DNA of 64,000 bases from Acidobacteriota bacterium (GCA_018269075.1 JAFDVJ010000048.1:50833-114832); one strand, 5' to 3'; positions 26,726-35,931 are shown, counted from the first letter of the stretch. The notes: a model not told the origin generated them from the letters alone. Numbers and translations: made by a program.

Positions 26726-28111
26726 CTACCTGGTGCTCGCGCAGGCCGAGGCCGAAACTTCGGTTTCGAAACCGGCGTCGATCCACGCCTTCGTGCCGCC
26801 CGTGACGTTGTAAACCGTTTTGAAGCCGGCGTTTTCGAGAATGCTCGTGCCGACGCTCGAACGATAGCCGGTCTGGCAGATGACGTAGGTCGGAACGGCC
26901 GGATCGAGCCGGTCGATCTCTTTCGGGAGCGCGTCGAGCGAAATATTCAGCGTTTGGACGGCGTGGCCGGCGGCGTGTTCGGCGGGCCGGCGGACGTCGA
27001 CGAACTGGAAGTTTTTACCGGCTTCGATTAGCTCTTTGACGGCGGCGGCCGGCACCTGTTCGACCGTTTTCTTTGCGCCTTCGTAGTCTTTGTAAAGAAT
27101 AAAGCCCTGCACCGTCTCGATGCCGACGCGGGCGAGCCGCATAAAGGCCTCGTCGACCTGTTCGGCGGTGTCGGCGACGACGGCGACCGGCGTGCCGATC
27201 GCGATCAGCGTGCCGGCCCAGCTCGCGAACTGGCCGCCGAGGCCAATGTTGATCGCATTCGGCACGTGGCCCGCGCCGTATTCGAAGTTCTGGCGGACGT
27301 CGACGACGACGCCGTCGAAGGCGAGAATCTCTTCGGTCGAGAGCGCGACGGGTTTCGGCAGGTCTTCGAGCGCCGGCGAGCCTTCGAGATTTTTGGCGGC
27401 GCTCTTCGGGAAATAGGCCGGCACTTCGGGCTGGTTGGCGGCGACGATTTTGACGAATTCGTCCTTCGTCATCGGCTGGAGCGCATAGTTGAACTGTTTC
27501 TGAACGCCGAGCGTCGACCAGGTTTCCTTCGACAGCGATTTGCCGCACAGCGAGCCCGCGCCGTGGGCCGGGTAAACTTCGGTCTCGTCGGGCAGCGGCA
27601 GGATTTTTTCATAGAGCGAATCGTAGAGCATCGCCGCCATCTGCTCGGCCGAAAAGCCCTTCGAGCCGACCAGATCGGGACGGCCGACGTCGCCGATAAA
27701 GAGCGTGTCGCCGGTGAACATCTTTAAAGGCTCGGCCGGGTCTTCGGTGTTTTCGGCGAGGATCGTGATGCCCTCGGGCGTGTGACCGGGCGTTTCGAGA
27801 AATTTGAGCCGGATCGCGCCGAGCATCAATTCTTCGCCGTCCTTGACCTTATGCGTCGGGAAAGTCGTGTTCGCGCGTTCGCCGAAAACGATCTCCGCGC
27901 CGGTTTTTTCGGCCAGCTCGATATGCCCCGAAACGAAATCAGCGTGCGAGTGCGTTTCGATGATGTATTTGATCCGCTGACCGTTGGCCGCGGCTTCGGC
28001 GAGATACTGCTCGACGTCGCGCTGCGGGTCGATGATCGCCGCTTCTTCGCCCGAACCGATGTAATACGACGCGTGCGCCAGGCAGCCTAAATAAAATTGT
28101 TTGAACTTCAT
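26726..28111 (-). CDS. Persulfide dioxygenase-like MBL protein fused to two rhodanese domains
   Basis: 461 residues. Residues 1-235 are a metallo-beta-lactamase fold of the ETHE1/BLH type (IIETHSHADFVSGH, LETPGHTPEGI, FTGDTLFIGDVGRPDL), which oxidises glutathione persulfide to sulfite. Rhodanese domain one (about 265-360) has AVVADTAEQ where the active Cys loop should be, so it looks non-catalytic. Rhodanese domain two (about 365-455) has the loop CQTGYRS and NVTGGTKAWIDAGF. GGAGG precedes the ATG. Sulfite made here would suit export by the adjacent TauE protein. Confidence 0.9.
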   Translation of the reverse strand: MKFKQFYLGCLAHASYYIGSGEEAAIIDPQRDVEQYLAEAAANGQRIKYIIETHSHADFVSGHIELAEKTGAEIVFGERANTTFPTHKVKDGEELMLGAIRLKFLETPGHTPEGITILAENTEDPAEPLKMFTGDTLFIGDVGRPDLVGSKGFSAEQMAAMLYDSLYEKILPLPDETEVYPAHGAGSLCGKSLSKETWSTLGVQKQFNYALQPMTKDEFVKIVAANQPEVPAYFPKSAAKNLEGSPALEDLPKPVALSTEEILAFDGVVVDVRQNFEYGAGHVPNAINIGLGGQFASWAGTLIAIGTPVAVVADTAEQVDEAFMRLARVGIETVQGFILYKDYEGAKKTVEQVPAAAVKELIEAGKNFQFVDVRRPAEHAAGHAVQTLNISLDALPKEIDRLDPAVPTYVICQTGYRSSVGTSILENAGFKTVYNVTGGTKAWIDAGFETEVSASACASTR

Positions 28112-28154
28112 AGTCTTTACCTCCGGAAAATTTTTTTTAGCCCTTAATTTAATT

Positions 28155-28907
28155 CTAGAATAAAACCGTATAATTCTTCACAAATAAAAACACCGAAACG
28201 GCCAGAACGAGCACGGCGAAGAGCGTCTGCAGGCGATGCGCGGCGATCCGGTGCGAGAGGATCGTCCCGACCACGGCGCCGCCGACCGCGAGCAGCATCA
28301 CCTGTCCGGTCAGGCTCCAGTCGAAATGATTCTGGCTGGCGTGGCCGATCAGACCGGCGACGCAGTTCAGAAAGATCACGAACAGCGACGTGCCGATCGC
28401 TTCCTTCATCGCGAGCCCGCCGAACATCACGAGCGCCGGCACGATCAGAAACCCGCCGCCGACGCCGAGAAAGCCGGTCAGGACGCCGACGCCGAAACCG
28501 GCCGCGAGCGCCTTCCACAAAACCTGCTGCCGCGGCGCGTCGGTCTCGGAATAATTTTTCCGCCAGAGCATCGAGACCGCGACGACGAACATCAGCGCGC
28601 CGAAGATCAGGAGCAGGATGTTCGGCGCGACGCGTGTCGTCAGCGGCGATCCCAGAAACGCCCCGACAATGCCGGCAATCCCGAACAACAGGCCCGCCGG
28701 AAAATTCAGATTGCCGCGCTTGAAATGCAGGTACGAGCCGAAAACGCTCGTCGCGCCGACGACCGCGAGCGACATTCCGACCGCTTCGTGGGCGTCGACG
28801 CCGAGAAAATAGACGAGAATCGGCACCGTCAGAATCGAGCCGCCGCCGCCGATCAGGCCGAGCGAAAGACCGATTGCCGCACTTAAAATTAAACCGATGA
28901 CGTACAT
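28155..28907 (-). CDS. TauE/SafE family sulfite/organosulfonate exporter
   Basis: About 250 residues, with eight or so hydrophobic spans and the two characteristic Gly-rich repeats (GLSLGLIGGGGSILTVPILVYFLGV and GVGVLTGFLGVGGGFLIVPALVMFGG). Members export sulfite or sulfonates. It is the first gene after the ArsR-type regulator in the same direction, directly behind the promoter/operator at 29050-29084. The start is the first ATG; an upstream TTG would add 16 polar residues. Confidence 0.87.
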   Translation of the reverse strand: MYVIGLILSAAIGLSLGLIGGGGSILTVPILVYFLGVDAHEAVGMSLAVVGATSVFGSYLHFKRGNLNFPAGLLFGIAGIVGAFLGSPLTTRVAPNILLLIFGALMFVVAVSMLWRKNYSETDAPRQQVLWKALAAGFGVGVLTGFLGVGGGFLIVPALVMFGGLAMKEAIGTSLFVIFLNCVAGLIGHASQNHFDWSLTGQVMLLAVGGAVVGTILSHRIAAHRLQTLFAVLVLAVSVFLFVKNYTVLF

Positions 28908-29049
28908 TGCCGAAAGATATCGAAATTCGGGACGGCGAATTTCATTGAATTCCAAATTTTCGGCCGGCGGCTCCGGATTTTTGCAGATCGCCGGAACGAT
29001 CGTCTTTCGCCGACGGGAAGATACCGCATCCCGGCCACCCGACCTAATG

Positions 29050-29084
29050 ATATAACCATATAGTTATATGATACTCAAAGTCAA
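29050..29084 (-). promoter_or_regulatory. Promoter and ArsR-type operator of the sulfur operon
   Basis: On the minus strand TTGACT (29079-29084) is followed after 17-18 bp by ATATGG/TATGGT (29055-29061). The perfect inverted repeat ATATAAC-N6-GTTATAT (29050-29069) covers the -10 element and spacer, where a bound repressor would block polymerase. It lies between the ArsR gene and tauE, so the ArsR protein is the natural candidate to bind it. The sequence is seen; the function is inferred. Confidence 0.65.
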
Positions 29085-29176
29085 GCCGAAATCTCGTTTT
29101 TTAAAAATTTCCCTGATTTTTTGCTTAAGCGGGGCTAATAAGCGACGGCGTGGAAATCGTCCGGTTCGGTGAGGAC

Positions 29177-29509
29177 TCAGTTCGACGAAAAAATCTGGGC
29201 CTGATTTTTCAGTCGGGTTTCGAGCGAATCGCAGACCAGCTCGCACAGCGTAAAGATGCTGCCGTCGGCGATCGCGTAATAAACGGTATTGCCCGTCTGG
29301 CGGCGCTTGACGAGCCCGGCGGTCTGCAAAATCTTTAAATGTTTCGAGACGTTCGGCTGGCTGGTCTCGACCGCTTCGGTCAGCTCGTTAACGCTTTTCT
29401 CGCCGTGCTGAAGCGATTGTAAAATCCGCAGACGCAGCGGTTCCGACAAGATCTTGAACCGGTTGGCGATCATTTCCAGGGCGTCAGTCGATAAATTTTT
29501 TCCGTTCAT
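29177..29509 (-). CDS. ArsR/SmtB family repressor of the sulfur operon
   Basis: 110 residues with a winged helix-turn-helix: MIANRFKILSEPLRLRILQSLQHGEKSVNELTEAVETSQPNVSKHLKILQTAGLVKRRQTGNTVYYAI. A Cys is present in the C-terminal helix (FTLCELVCDSLE has two). Persulfide sensors of this family (SqrR, BigR/YgaV) use two Cys, but placed differently, so sensing through this CxxxC is only a suggestion. ATG at 29509 is the first ATG; the upstream TTG is less likely. Confidence 0.85.
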   Translation of the reverse strand: MNGKNLSTDALEMIANRFKILSEPLRLRILQSLQHGEKSVNELTEAVETSQPNVSKHLKILQTAGLVKRRQTGNTVYYAIADGSIFTLCELVCDSLETRLKNQAQIFSSN

Positions 29510-29658
29510 CTTGCCATAAGAATATGTCAAACCGTCGATTTTTTGCAAACTTTTAGGCCCGTTTCCAATCCAACGGTTCTGGACTTTTTTCGATTTTGGT
29601 GGTTAAATCGGTTTGTCTTACCTATTATTATTGGAACCCCAAAATTTTTTGATTACGG

Positions 29659-30516
29659 ATGAAGCCTGGCGCACCAAAGGTAAAACTGTCTAAACGGATC
29701 ACTTCGGCGATCGGCTCGGAGAAACCGCTCCGCCAGCTCGCCGGAAATCTGTCGCAGTTCGCCCGCTACGCGCTCGCCGAAGCGAGCAGCCTGTCGCTCG
29801 AAAAAATCGAGATCAGGCTGCGCCGGCTGCCGAAAAAACTGGACGGCTTCCGGCTGATCCATCTTTCGGACATTCATCACAGCCCGTTCACCGGCCTCGA
29901 ACACATCGAGCGCGCCGTCCGCGTCGCCAACCGGCTGAAGCCCGATCTGTTCGTGCTGACGGGCGATTACGTTTCGCACGAGCCGGAATACATCGAGCCG
30001 GTCGCCGGGGTTTTGGGAAGTCTGAGCGCCGAATTCGGCACGTACGCCTGTCTCGGCAACCACGATCACTGGACCGACGCCGCGCTCGTCACGGATTCGT
30101 TCCGCCGCGCGGGCATCGAGGTTTTGATCAATCAGGGCTTTCGTTTCACGGCGCGCGACGCCGCTTTCTGGCTCTGCGGCGTCGACGATTATATGGTCGG
30201 CAAGACCGATCTCCGGGCGGCGCTCCACGGGAGCTTTCCCGACGAGATGAAGCTGCTGCTCGCGCATAATCCGGTGATCGTCCGGCAGGCCGCGCGGCTC
30301 GAGGTCGATCTGATGCTGAGCGGCCACACGCACGGCGGCCAGGTCAAGCTGCGCGACGAAGACCGGCGGATCCTGCCGCCGCGGCGTCTGAAAAACGGTC
30401 TCCACCGCCGCAAATCGACGCAGATCTACATCACGCGCGGCATCGGCACGGTCGTCTTGCCGATCCGTTATCAATGCCCGCCGGAAATTTCTCTGATCGA
30501 GCTCAAATGCGCCTGA
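29659..30516 (+). CDS. Calcineurin-like metallophosphoesterase
   Basis: 285 residues. All five metallophosphoesterase blocks are visible: HLSDIHH, VLTGDYV, CLGNHDHW, AHNP and SGHTHGGQ. The group resembles YkuE/YaeI-type enzymes, some of which act on UDP-diacylglucosamine or other phospholipid-linked substrates, but lacks the usual N-terminal membrane span. It is followed 144 bp later by pgsA, so a link with phospholipid metabolism is possible. The start has no strong Shine-Dalgarno. Confidence 0.82.
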   Translation: MKPGAPKVKLSKRITSAIGSEKPLRQLAGNLSQFARYALAEASSLSLEKIEIRLRRLPKKLDGFRLIHLSDIHHSPFTGLEHIERAVRVANRLKPDLFVLTGDYVSHEPEYIEPVAGVLGSLSAEFGTYACLGNHDHWTDAALVTDSFRRAGIEVLINQGFRFTARDAAFWLCGVDDYMVGKTDLRAALHGSFPDEMKLLLAHNPVIVRQAARLEVDLMLSGHTHGGQVKLRDEDRRILPPRRLKNGLHRRKSTQIYITRGIGTVVLPIRYQCPPEISLIELKCA

Positions 30517-30660
30517 TTTTGCGGTTGACGGTTTGCAATTTGCAGCCGGAAAGCGATAATAATTCCTTTGTTTGTCACGAATTTTCCGGTTTCGGCGCGA
30601 CGGCCGGAACGATTTTCAAGTCGATCCGCCGGCCGCCGGCCGCCAGTCGCAAACCCTGAA

Positions 30661-31251
30661 ATGGCTTCGAACGTTGTCACCATCCCGAATCTCCTGACCT
30701 TTGTGCGAATGGCTCTGATTCCCGTCTTCGCGAGCCTTTTGTTCTACGGCTACAGCGGCTGGGCGCTGTTCGTCTTTCTCGTCGCGGGAATTTCCGACGG
30801 CGTCGACGGCTTCGTCGCGCGGCGCTTCAACCAGCAGTCGGAGCTCGGCACGATCATCGATCCGATCGCCGACAAGCTGCTGATGACGGTCGCTTTCATC
30901 GTGCTCGCGATGCCGAACGTGCTGGAGACGCACGTCCGCCACCTGCCGGTTCCCTTCTGGGTGACGGCCGCCGTCATCGGCCGCGACGTGCTGATCGTGA
31001 CGGTCGCCGGCGCGATCAACATTATGACCGGCTTTCACGGCTTCAAGCCGTCGTGGCTCGGCAAGCTGAGCACCTTCGTGCAGGTCGTCGCCGTCGCGCT
31101 GATCCTGCTGGCCGCCTATCTCGACTACAGCTTCTATCTGCCGACGGTTTACTTCGTCGTCGTCCTGCTCGCCTTCGCCTCGGGCATCCACTACATTTTT
31201 CACGTCGCCAAACTGATGAAGGAAGATGAAAGAGTGGAGAGTGGAGAGTAG
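30661..31251 (+). CDS. pgsA: CDP-diacylglycerol-glycerol-3-phosphate 3-phosphatidyltransferase
   Basis: 196 residues. It makes phosphatidylglycerolphosphate from CDP-diacylglycerol. The CDP-alcohol phosphotransferase signature is complete: SDGVDGFVARRFNQQSELGTIIDPIADK (DG..AR..G..D...D). Several membrane spans. I start at MASNVVTIPNLLT; the longer open frame lacks any matching domain. The last residues, VESGE, and the TAG stop are encoded by units of a GGAGAGT array shared with the convergent kinase gene. Confidence 0.92.
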   Translation: MASNVVTIPNLLTFVRMALIPVFASLLFYGYSGWALFVFLVAGISDGVDGFVARRFNQQSELGTIIDPIADKLLMTVAFIVLAMPNVLETHVRHLPVPFWVTAAVIGRDVLIVTVAGAINIMTGFHGFKPSWLGKLSTFVQVVAVALILLAAYLDYSFYLPTVYFVVVLLAFASGIHYIFHVAKLMKEDERVESGE

Positions 31252-31338
31252 CGAGAAAAGAGTGGAGAGTGGAGAGTGGAGAGTGGAGAGTTAAAAGAAT
31301 TCCCCGAACTCTCCACTCGCTACTCTCCACTCTCCACT
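31233..31338. repeat. Inverted tandem heptamer array supplying two stop codons
   Basis: Left arm 31233-31292 with about seven GGAGAGT units, interrupted by GTAGCGAGAAAA; right arm 31307-31338 with CTCTCCA units and the same interruption (TCGCTA). Both arms therefore contain GGAGAGTAGCGAG, and each TAG is the stop codon of the gene entering from that side (pgsA and the kinase). Both proteins end in VESGE. Confidence 0.9.
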
Positions 31339-34300
31339 TTAAAGAAGATTTTTTTGACCGTCGCGAGGAGCTCGTCGTAGTCGACGGGTTTCGCGAAATG
31401 ATCCTGAAAGCCCGACGCGAGCGCGCGGCGGCGGTCGTCGGACGAGGCGTAGGCCGTCAGCGCGATCGCCGTGATGAAGGCGTTCTGCTCGGTCTGCAGC
31501 TGGCGGACGCGGGCGAGCAGATCGTAGCCGTCAGCGACCGGCATCCCGATGTCGGTGATCAGAATATGAAAATTTTCGCGGGCGAGCTTTTCGAGCGCCT
31601 CGCGGGCCGACGTCGCGAGGACGATCTCGGCTCCTTCGCGTTCGAGAAAAACCTGCAGCGGCACGAGGCTCTCGGCGTCGTCGTCGACCAGCAGGATCCG
31701 CGCGCCGTCGAGGGCCGATTCGGCCGCGGCGGCCGCTTTGCCGGTCGCCGTCGATCTTTCCAGAAACTCGCGGGTCAGCGGAAATTCGACCGTGAAGGTC
31801 GCGCCCTTTCCGGCGCCGTCGCTTTTCGCCGTGATCACGCCGCCGTGCAGTCCGACGAGATTGCGGACGATCGTCAGACCCAGGCCGAGACCGCTGTAGA
31901 CCCGTTTGGTCGAAGAATCGGCCTGCTGGAAACGCTCGAAAATATGCGGCAGAATCTCCCCGTCGATCCCGATCCCGTCGTCCCGGACGACGAGCCGCGC
32001 CAAATCGCCGCGGCGTTCGAGGAGGATCTCGACCCGGCCGCCCTCGTCGGTGAACTTGACGGCGTTCTGGACGAGATTCGTCAGGATCTGCTGCAGCCGG
32101 GTCGCGTCGCCGTGGATGATCAGCGAGGTTTCGGCCGTTTCGAACTCGAAGCGGATTTTTTTCTGGGCGGCGACGGGCCGCAGATTTTCGATCGTGTCGC
32201 CGAAAATGCCGACCAGATCGACCGCCTCCTTCTCGATCCGCATCTTGCCCGAGATGATCCGCGAAACATCGAGCAGATCCTCGATCAGATTGTTCTGCAA
32301 AAGCGTGTTGCGCTCGATCACCTCGACCGCCTTCCGCGATCTTTCCTCGTCGAGCACGCCGGCGCGCATCATCCGGATCCAGCCGAGCATCGAATTGAGC
32401 GGCGTCCGCAGCTCGTGCGAGAGGACCGAGAGGAATTCGTCCTTGGCGCGGTTCGCGGTCTCGGCCGCCTCGCGCGCCTCGGCCTCGACCTGCAGCAGCC
32501 GGACGTTTTCGATCGCGACGGCCGCGAGGTTGGCGACCATTTCGAGCGCGATGATATGCTCGTTCGTGAAGACGCCTTCCTCGTAGGCCTGCACTTCGAG
32601 CGTCCCGATGATCCGGCTCATCACCTTCATCGGCACGACCAGCGAAGAATTCGGATTGAGCCCGTTGTCCTGCAGAACGACGTGCGGGCGGTTCTTCATC
32701 AGATCCCAGTAACGATTGACGACGACCGATTTTTTCTCGAAGATCGCCTGCGAATTCGGCCCGCCGTCGGCGGTCAGCGGCATCGGCGGTAGGAGCGAGA
32801 TGTCGACCTCGCCTTCCTCGCCCCACGCGTAGGCGGCCGTCCGGAGGCTTTTTTCCGGATTGTAGAAGGAGACGAAAAACGCCGTGCACGGCATCGTCGC
32901 CCGGACGAAGTCGTGCAGCGCACGGTAGATCGAGAGCAGGTCGCGCGCCGTCCCGAGCGTCTGCCCGACCGGCACGATCCGCGACAGCAGCGCGAGATAT
33001 TCTTCCGACGCGCGGCGCTCGGCCTTGATCAGCGCATCCTCGGTCTGTTTGAGGTCGTGGATGTCGGTCGCCGTGCCGTACCACTTCAAAACCCGGCCCT
33101 GCTCGTTGAAGACCGGAATCGCGCGGCTCAGATGCCAGCGAAAACCGCCGTCCTTCATCTGAAGCCGGTGTTCCTTGGCGTAAACAGTCTTTTCCGCGAC
33201 CGATTTTTCCCACTCGCAAACAGTTGCTTCGAGATCGTCGGGATGGAGAACCGGCTGCCAGCGCCACGTTCCGTCGACGCCCTTTTCGATGCCGGCAAAT
33301 TCCGAGGCCCGGTGGTTGTAATAATAGACTTCGCCGTTTTCGTCGGCGATCCAGACGACCTGCGGCATCGCGTCGGCCATTTTCCGGAGACCGCTCTCGC
33401 TCTCGCGGATCGCTTCCTCCATCCGGCGTCTTTCGCTGATGTCGGTGACGGCCGCGACCCAGCCGACGACCCGGCCGTCCTCGTCGAATTCCGGCGCGTA
33501 AGAGCAGTGCATATAATGATTGCCGATCTTCGGATACGGGATTTCGAGCTCGAATTCGACCGGCTGGCCGGTCAAAACGGTCTCGACATAACGGTCGATC
33601 AAACCGGTCGTCCGCTCGCCGATAATCTCGGCAATCGGCCGGCCGACGCAGTCTTCGGGCCGCAGACCGAACCGCTCGGCATATGCTTTATTGACGAATT
33701 TGAAGCGCCGCTCGCTGTCGCACTGGGCGATGTAGACCGGCGCGATGGCGGTCACGAGCGCGAGCTGTTTGGCGCTTTTCCGGACGATTTCCTCGTTTTT
33801 CCGGCGTTCCGTGATGTCGCGGACGATGCTGATCAGCAGCCGTTCGCCGCCGACGTCGGCCCCGACCGAAGTCACTTCGACGGGAAACGTCGAGCCGTCC
33901 CGACGCCGGTGAAGCGTCTCGAACTGGGTTCCGCCGTCGTCGGCGCGGGCGAGCTGTTCGTCGATGACCGTCAGCGTTTCCGGCGCGCGCAGATCGTGAA
34001 TGCTCATTTCGAGCAGCTCGGACTGTTCGTAGCCGTAGGTTTCGACCGCCAGCCGATTGGCGTCGACGATCCGCCCGTCCGGCCGGAAAAACAAAATGAT
34101 GTCGCGCGCGCGCATCGACAGCAGCCGGTAGCGTTCGGAGATTTCGGCCGCTTTCTTGCGCTCGGTGATGTCCTGGATGACCGTCAGCGCGCACGGCTCG
34201 CCCCGGATTTCGAGCTGCTGCGCCGAGAGCAGGCCGACGATCTCGCGGCCGTCGCGGACGCGGAAAACGTATTCGAGATCGCGGATCTCGCCGTTTTTCC

Positions 34301-35738
34301 GGACGAGCCCGAGTTCCTGCTCGCGATCGCCGGCGCGGGCCCAGAGGCCGAGCTCGTCCGTCGTCCGGCCGATCGTTTCCTCGCGCGTGTAGCCGGTCGC
34401 CGTGACGAAAGTCTCGTTGACCTCGATGAGCCGGCCGGTTTTCAGCGACGTGATCGTCAGAACGAGCGGGCTCGAATTGAAGGCCTTGGCGAACCGCTCT
34501 TCGGATTCGCGCAGTTTTTCCTCGGCCTTTTTGCGTTCGGTGATGTTGTTGAAGATCAGCGCGACCCGGCGGCTTTCCGCGCCGCCGACGCGGACCGCGT
34601 AAACGTCGAACCAGCGGCCCATCGCTTCGGACCGTTCGGTAAACCGGACGGCTTCGCCGGTCAGGGCGACCCGGCCGTAAGTCTCGACCCAGTGAAGCTC
34701 GAGATTCGGGATCATTTCGAGCGCGGTCCGGCCGACGGCGTTTTCGAGCCCGGTCATCCGCTCGAAGGCCGGATTGACCTCGAGAAAACGATAATCGGAA
34801 GGCCGACCGTCCGCGTCGAACAGCATCTCGAAGATGCAGAAGCCCTCATCGACCGACGTGAACAAGGTCCGGTAACGGTCTTCGGATTCGCGCAGCTTGT
34901 TCTCGGTCGCCTTGCGCTCGGTGATGTCGCGCGCGATCTTCGACGCGCCGATGATCTGTCCCGACTCGCTCCGGATCGGCGAAACGGTCAGCGAAATGTT
35001 GATCAGCGTGCCGTCCCGGCGCTGCCGCCGCGTCTCGTAATGCTCGATCGATTCGCCGCGCCGGATGCGGCCGAGGATCTCGGTTTCTTCCGACAGCAGC
35101 GGCGGCGGGATCAGCATCGTGATCGAACGGCCGACGGCCTCGGCCGCCGTGTAGCCGAAAACTTTTTCGGCGCCGCGGTTCCAGCTCATAATGACGCCGT
35201 TCAGATCCTTGCTGATGATCGCGTCGTCGGACGATTCGACGATCGCCGCGAGATGCGCTTTTGCTTTTTCCACTTCCTTCTGCGCGGTCACGTCGCGCTG
35301 CGTTCCCCAGGCGCGCACGACGGAGCCGTTTTCGATGATGCCCGTCAGGTTGTTGAGAAAGATCTTCGGCCGGCCGTCGCGGTCGATTTCGCGGGACTCG
35401 GCGTTTTCGAGCCGGTAATTCGAAGCGATAAAGGCCCGCAGGTAATCGATGTTGTTCTGATCTTCCGGCGGCAGCAGCTCGCCGAGCCGCGCGCCGACGA
35501 GCTCGCCGGCGGCCGCGAAACCGTACATCCGGGCCATCGCCTCGTTGCATTCGGCGAGCACCGAATATCTGAAAAACAGTTCGATCTGCTCGTCGGCCGG
35601 AAGATCGACGGGCACCGGCCGTTCGAGCTCGATGCGCCACACGCCTTCGCTGCTCTGGGTCACGAAAGCGAAAAAACGCTCTTCGTTCGCCGGCGAATTT
35701 TCGTCGATCATCTGGTATTTGGTATTGTCCCTAAACAT
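31320..35738 (-). CDS. Hybrid histidine kinase: seven PAS, GAF, HisKA, ATPase, receiver
   Basis: A 1472-residue soluble sensor kinase. About seven PAS-type domains fill residues 20-915 (AIVESSDDAIISKDLNGVIM, ALVTAIAPVYIAQCDSERRF and others). A GAF domain follows (about 930-1090), then HisKA with LSHELRTPLNSMLGW, the ATPase (VQNAVKFTDEGG, VRDDGIGID, GLGLGLTIVRNLV) and a C-terminal receiver (ARILLVDDDAES, HILITDIGMPVADGYD). No membrane span is visible. It is the second orphan multi-PAS hybrid kinase of the window. Its last residues (KVESGE) come from the heptamer array. Confidence 0.9.
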   Translation of the reverse strand: MFRDNTKYQMIDENSPANEERFFAFVTQSSEGVWRIELERPVPVDLPADEQIELFFRYSVLAECNEAMARMYGFAAAGELVGARLGELLPPEDQNNIDYLRAFIASNYRLENAESREIDRDGRPKIFLNNLTGIIENGSVVRAWGTQRDVTAQKEVEKAKAHLAAIVESSDDAIISKDLNGVIMSWNRGAEKVFGYTAAEAVGRSITMLIPPPLLSEETEILGRIRRGESIEHYETRRQRRDGTLINISLTVSPIRSESGQIIGASKIARDITERKATENKLRESEDRYRTLFTSVDEGFCIFEMLFDADGRPSDYRFLEVNPAFERMTGLENAVGRTALEMIPNLELHWVETYGRVALTGEAVRFTERSEAMGRWFDVYAVRVGGAESRRVALIFNNITERKKAEEKLRESEERFAKAFNSSPLVLTITSLKTGRLIEVNETFVTATGYTREETIGRTTDELGLWARAGDREQELGLVRKNGEIRDLEYVFRVRDGREIVGLLSAQQLEIRGEPCALTVIQDITERKKAAEISERYRLLSMRARDIILFFRPDGRIVDANRLAVETYGYEQSELLEMSIHDLRAPETLTVIDEQLARADDGGTQFETLHRRRDGSTFPVEVTSVGADVGGERLLISIVRDITERRKNEEIVRKSAKQLALVTAIAPVYIAQCDSERRFKFVNKAYAERFGLRPEDCVGRPIAEIIGERTTGLIDRYVETVLTGQPVEFELEIPYPKIGNHYMHCSYAPEFDEDGRVVGWVAAVTDISERRRMEEAIRESESGLRKMADAMPQVVWIADENGEVYYYNHRASEFAGIEKGVDGTWRWQPVLHPDDLEATVCEWEKSVAEKTVYAKEHRLQMKDGGFRWHLSRAIPVFNEQGRVLKWYGTATDIHDLKQTEDALIKAERRASEEYLALLSRIVPVGQTLGTARDLLSIYRALHDFVRATMPCTAFFVSFYNPEKSLRTAAYAWGEEGEVDISLLPPMPLTADGGPNSQAIFEKKSVVVNRYWDLMKNRPHVVLQDNGLNPNSSLVVPMKVMSRIIGTLEVQAYEEGVFTNEHIIALEMVANLAAVAIENVRLLQVEAEAREAAETANRAKDEFLSVLSHELRTPLNSMLGWIRMMRAGVLDEERSRKAVEVIERNTLLQNNLIEDLLDVSRIISGKMRIEKEAVDLVGIFGDTIENLRPVAAQKKIRFEFETAETSLIIHGDATRLQQILTNLVQNAVKFTDEGGRVEILLERRGDLARLVVRDDGIGIDGEILPHIFERFQQADSSTKRVYSGLGLGLTIVRNLVGLHGGVITAKSDGAGKGATFTVEFPLTREFLERSTATGKAAAAAESALDGARILLVDDDAESLVPLQVFLEREGAEIVLATSAREALEKLARENFHILITDIGMPVADGYDLLARVRQLQTEQNAFITAIALTAYASSDDRRRALASGFQDHFAKPVDYDELLATVKKIFFKVESGE

Positions 35739-35901
35739 CTGTGAATTCCCTTGCTCGAAAAAGTCAACGCTGAACTAACGAGATTTTACACCAATTAGCC
35801 GCCGACTTACAGCATTTACCGGGAAATTATCCGGCCCGGACGGACGGCGCGCGAACCGATCGAAGCGCCGAAATTTTTCTGCATTCGGCGATTGAAATAA
35901 A

Positions 35902-35931
35902 CTTGACAATAACACACTCATATATTATTCT
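35902..35931 (+). promoter_or_regulatory. dnaK operon promoter with HAIR-like operator
   Basis: TTGACA (35903-35908), a 17-bp spacer and TATTCT (35926-35931), about 90 bp upstream of dnaK. Overlapping the -35 is CTTGACA-N7-ACTCATA (35902-35922), with the spacing of the HspR-binding HAIR element (CTTGAGT-N7-ACTCAAG) and five of seven bases in each half-site. The hspR gene closes this operon, so autorepression is likely. No CIRCE element is seen. Confidence 0.7.

Noticed and set aside
32913..35744. A 943-codon open frame antisense to the second kinase
   Set aside because: Same reason: low-complexity translation opposite an unmistakable multi-PAS kinase.
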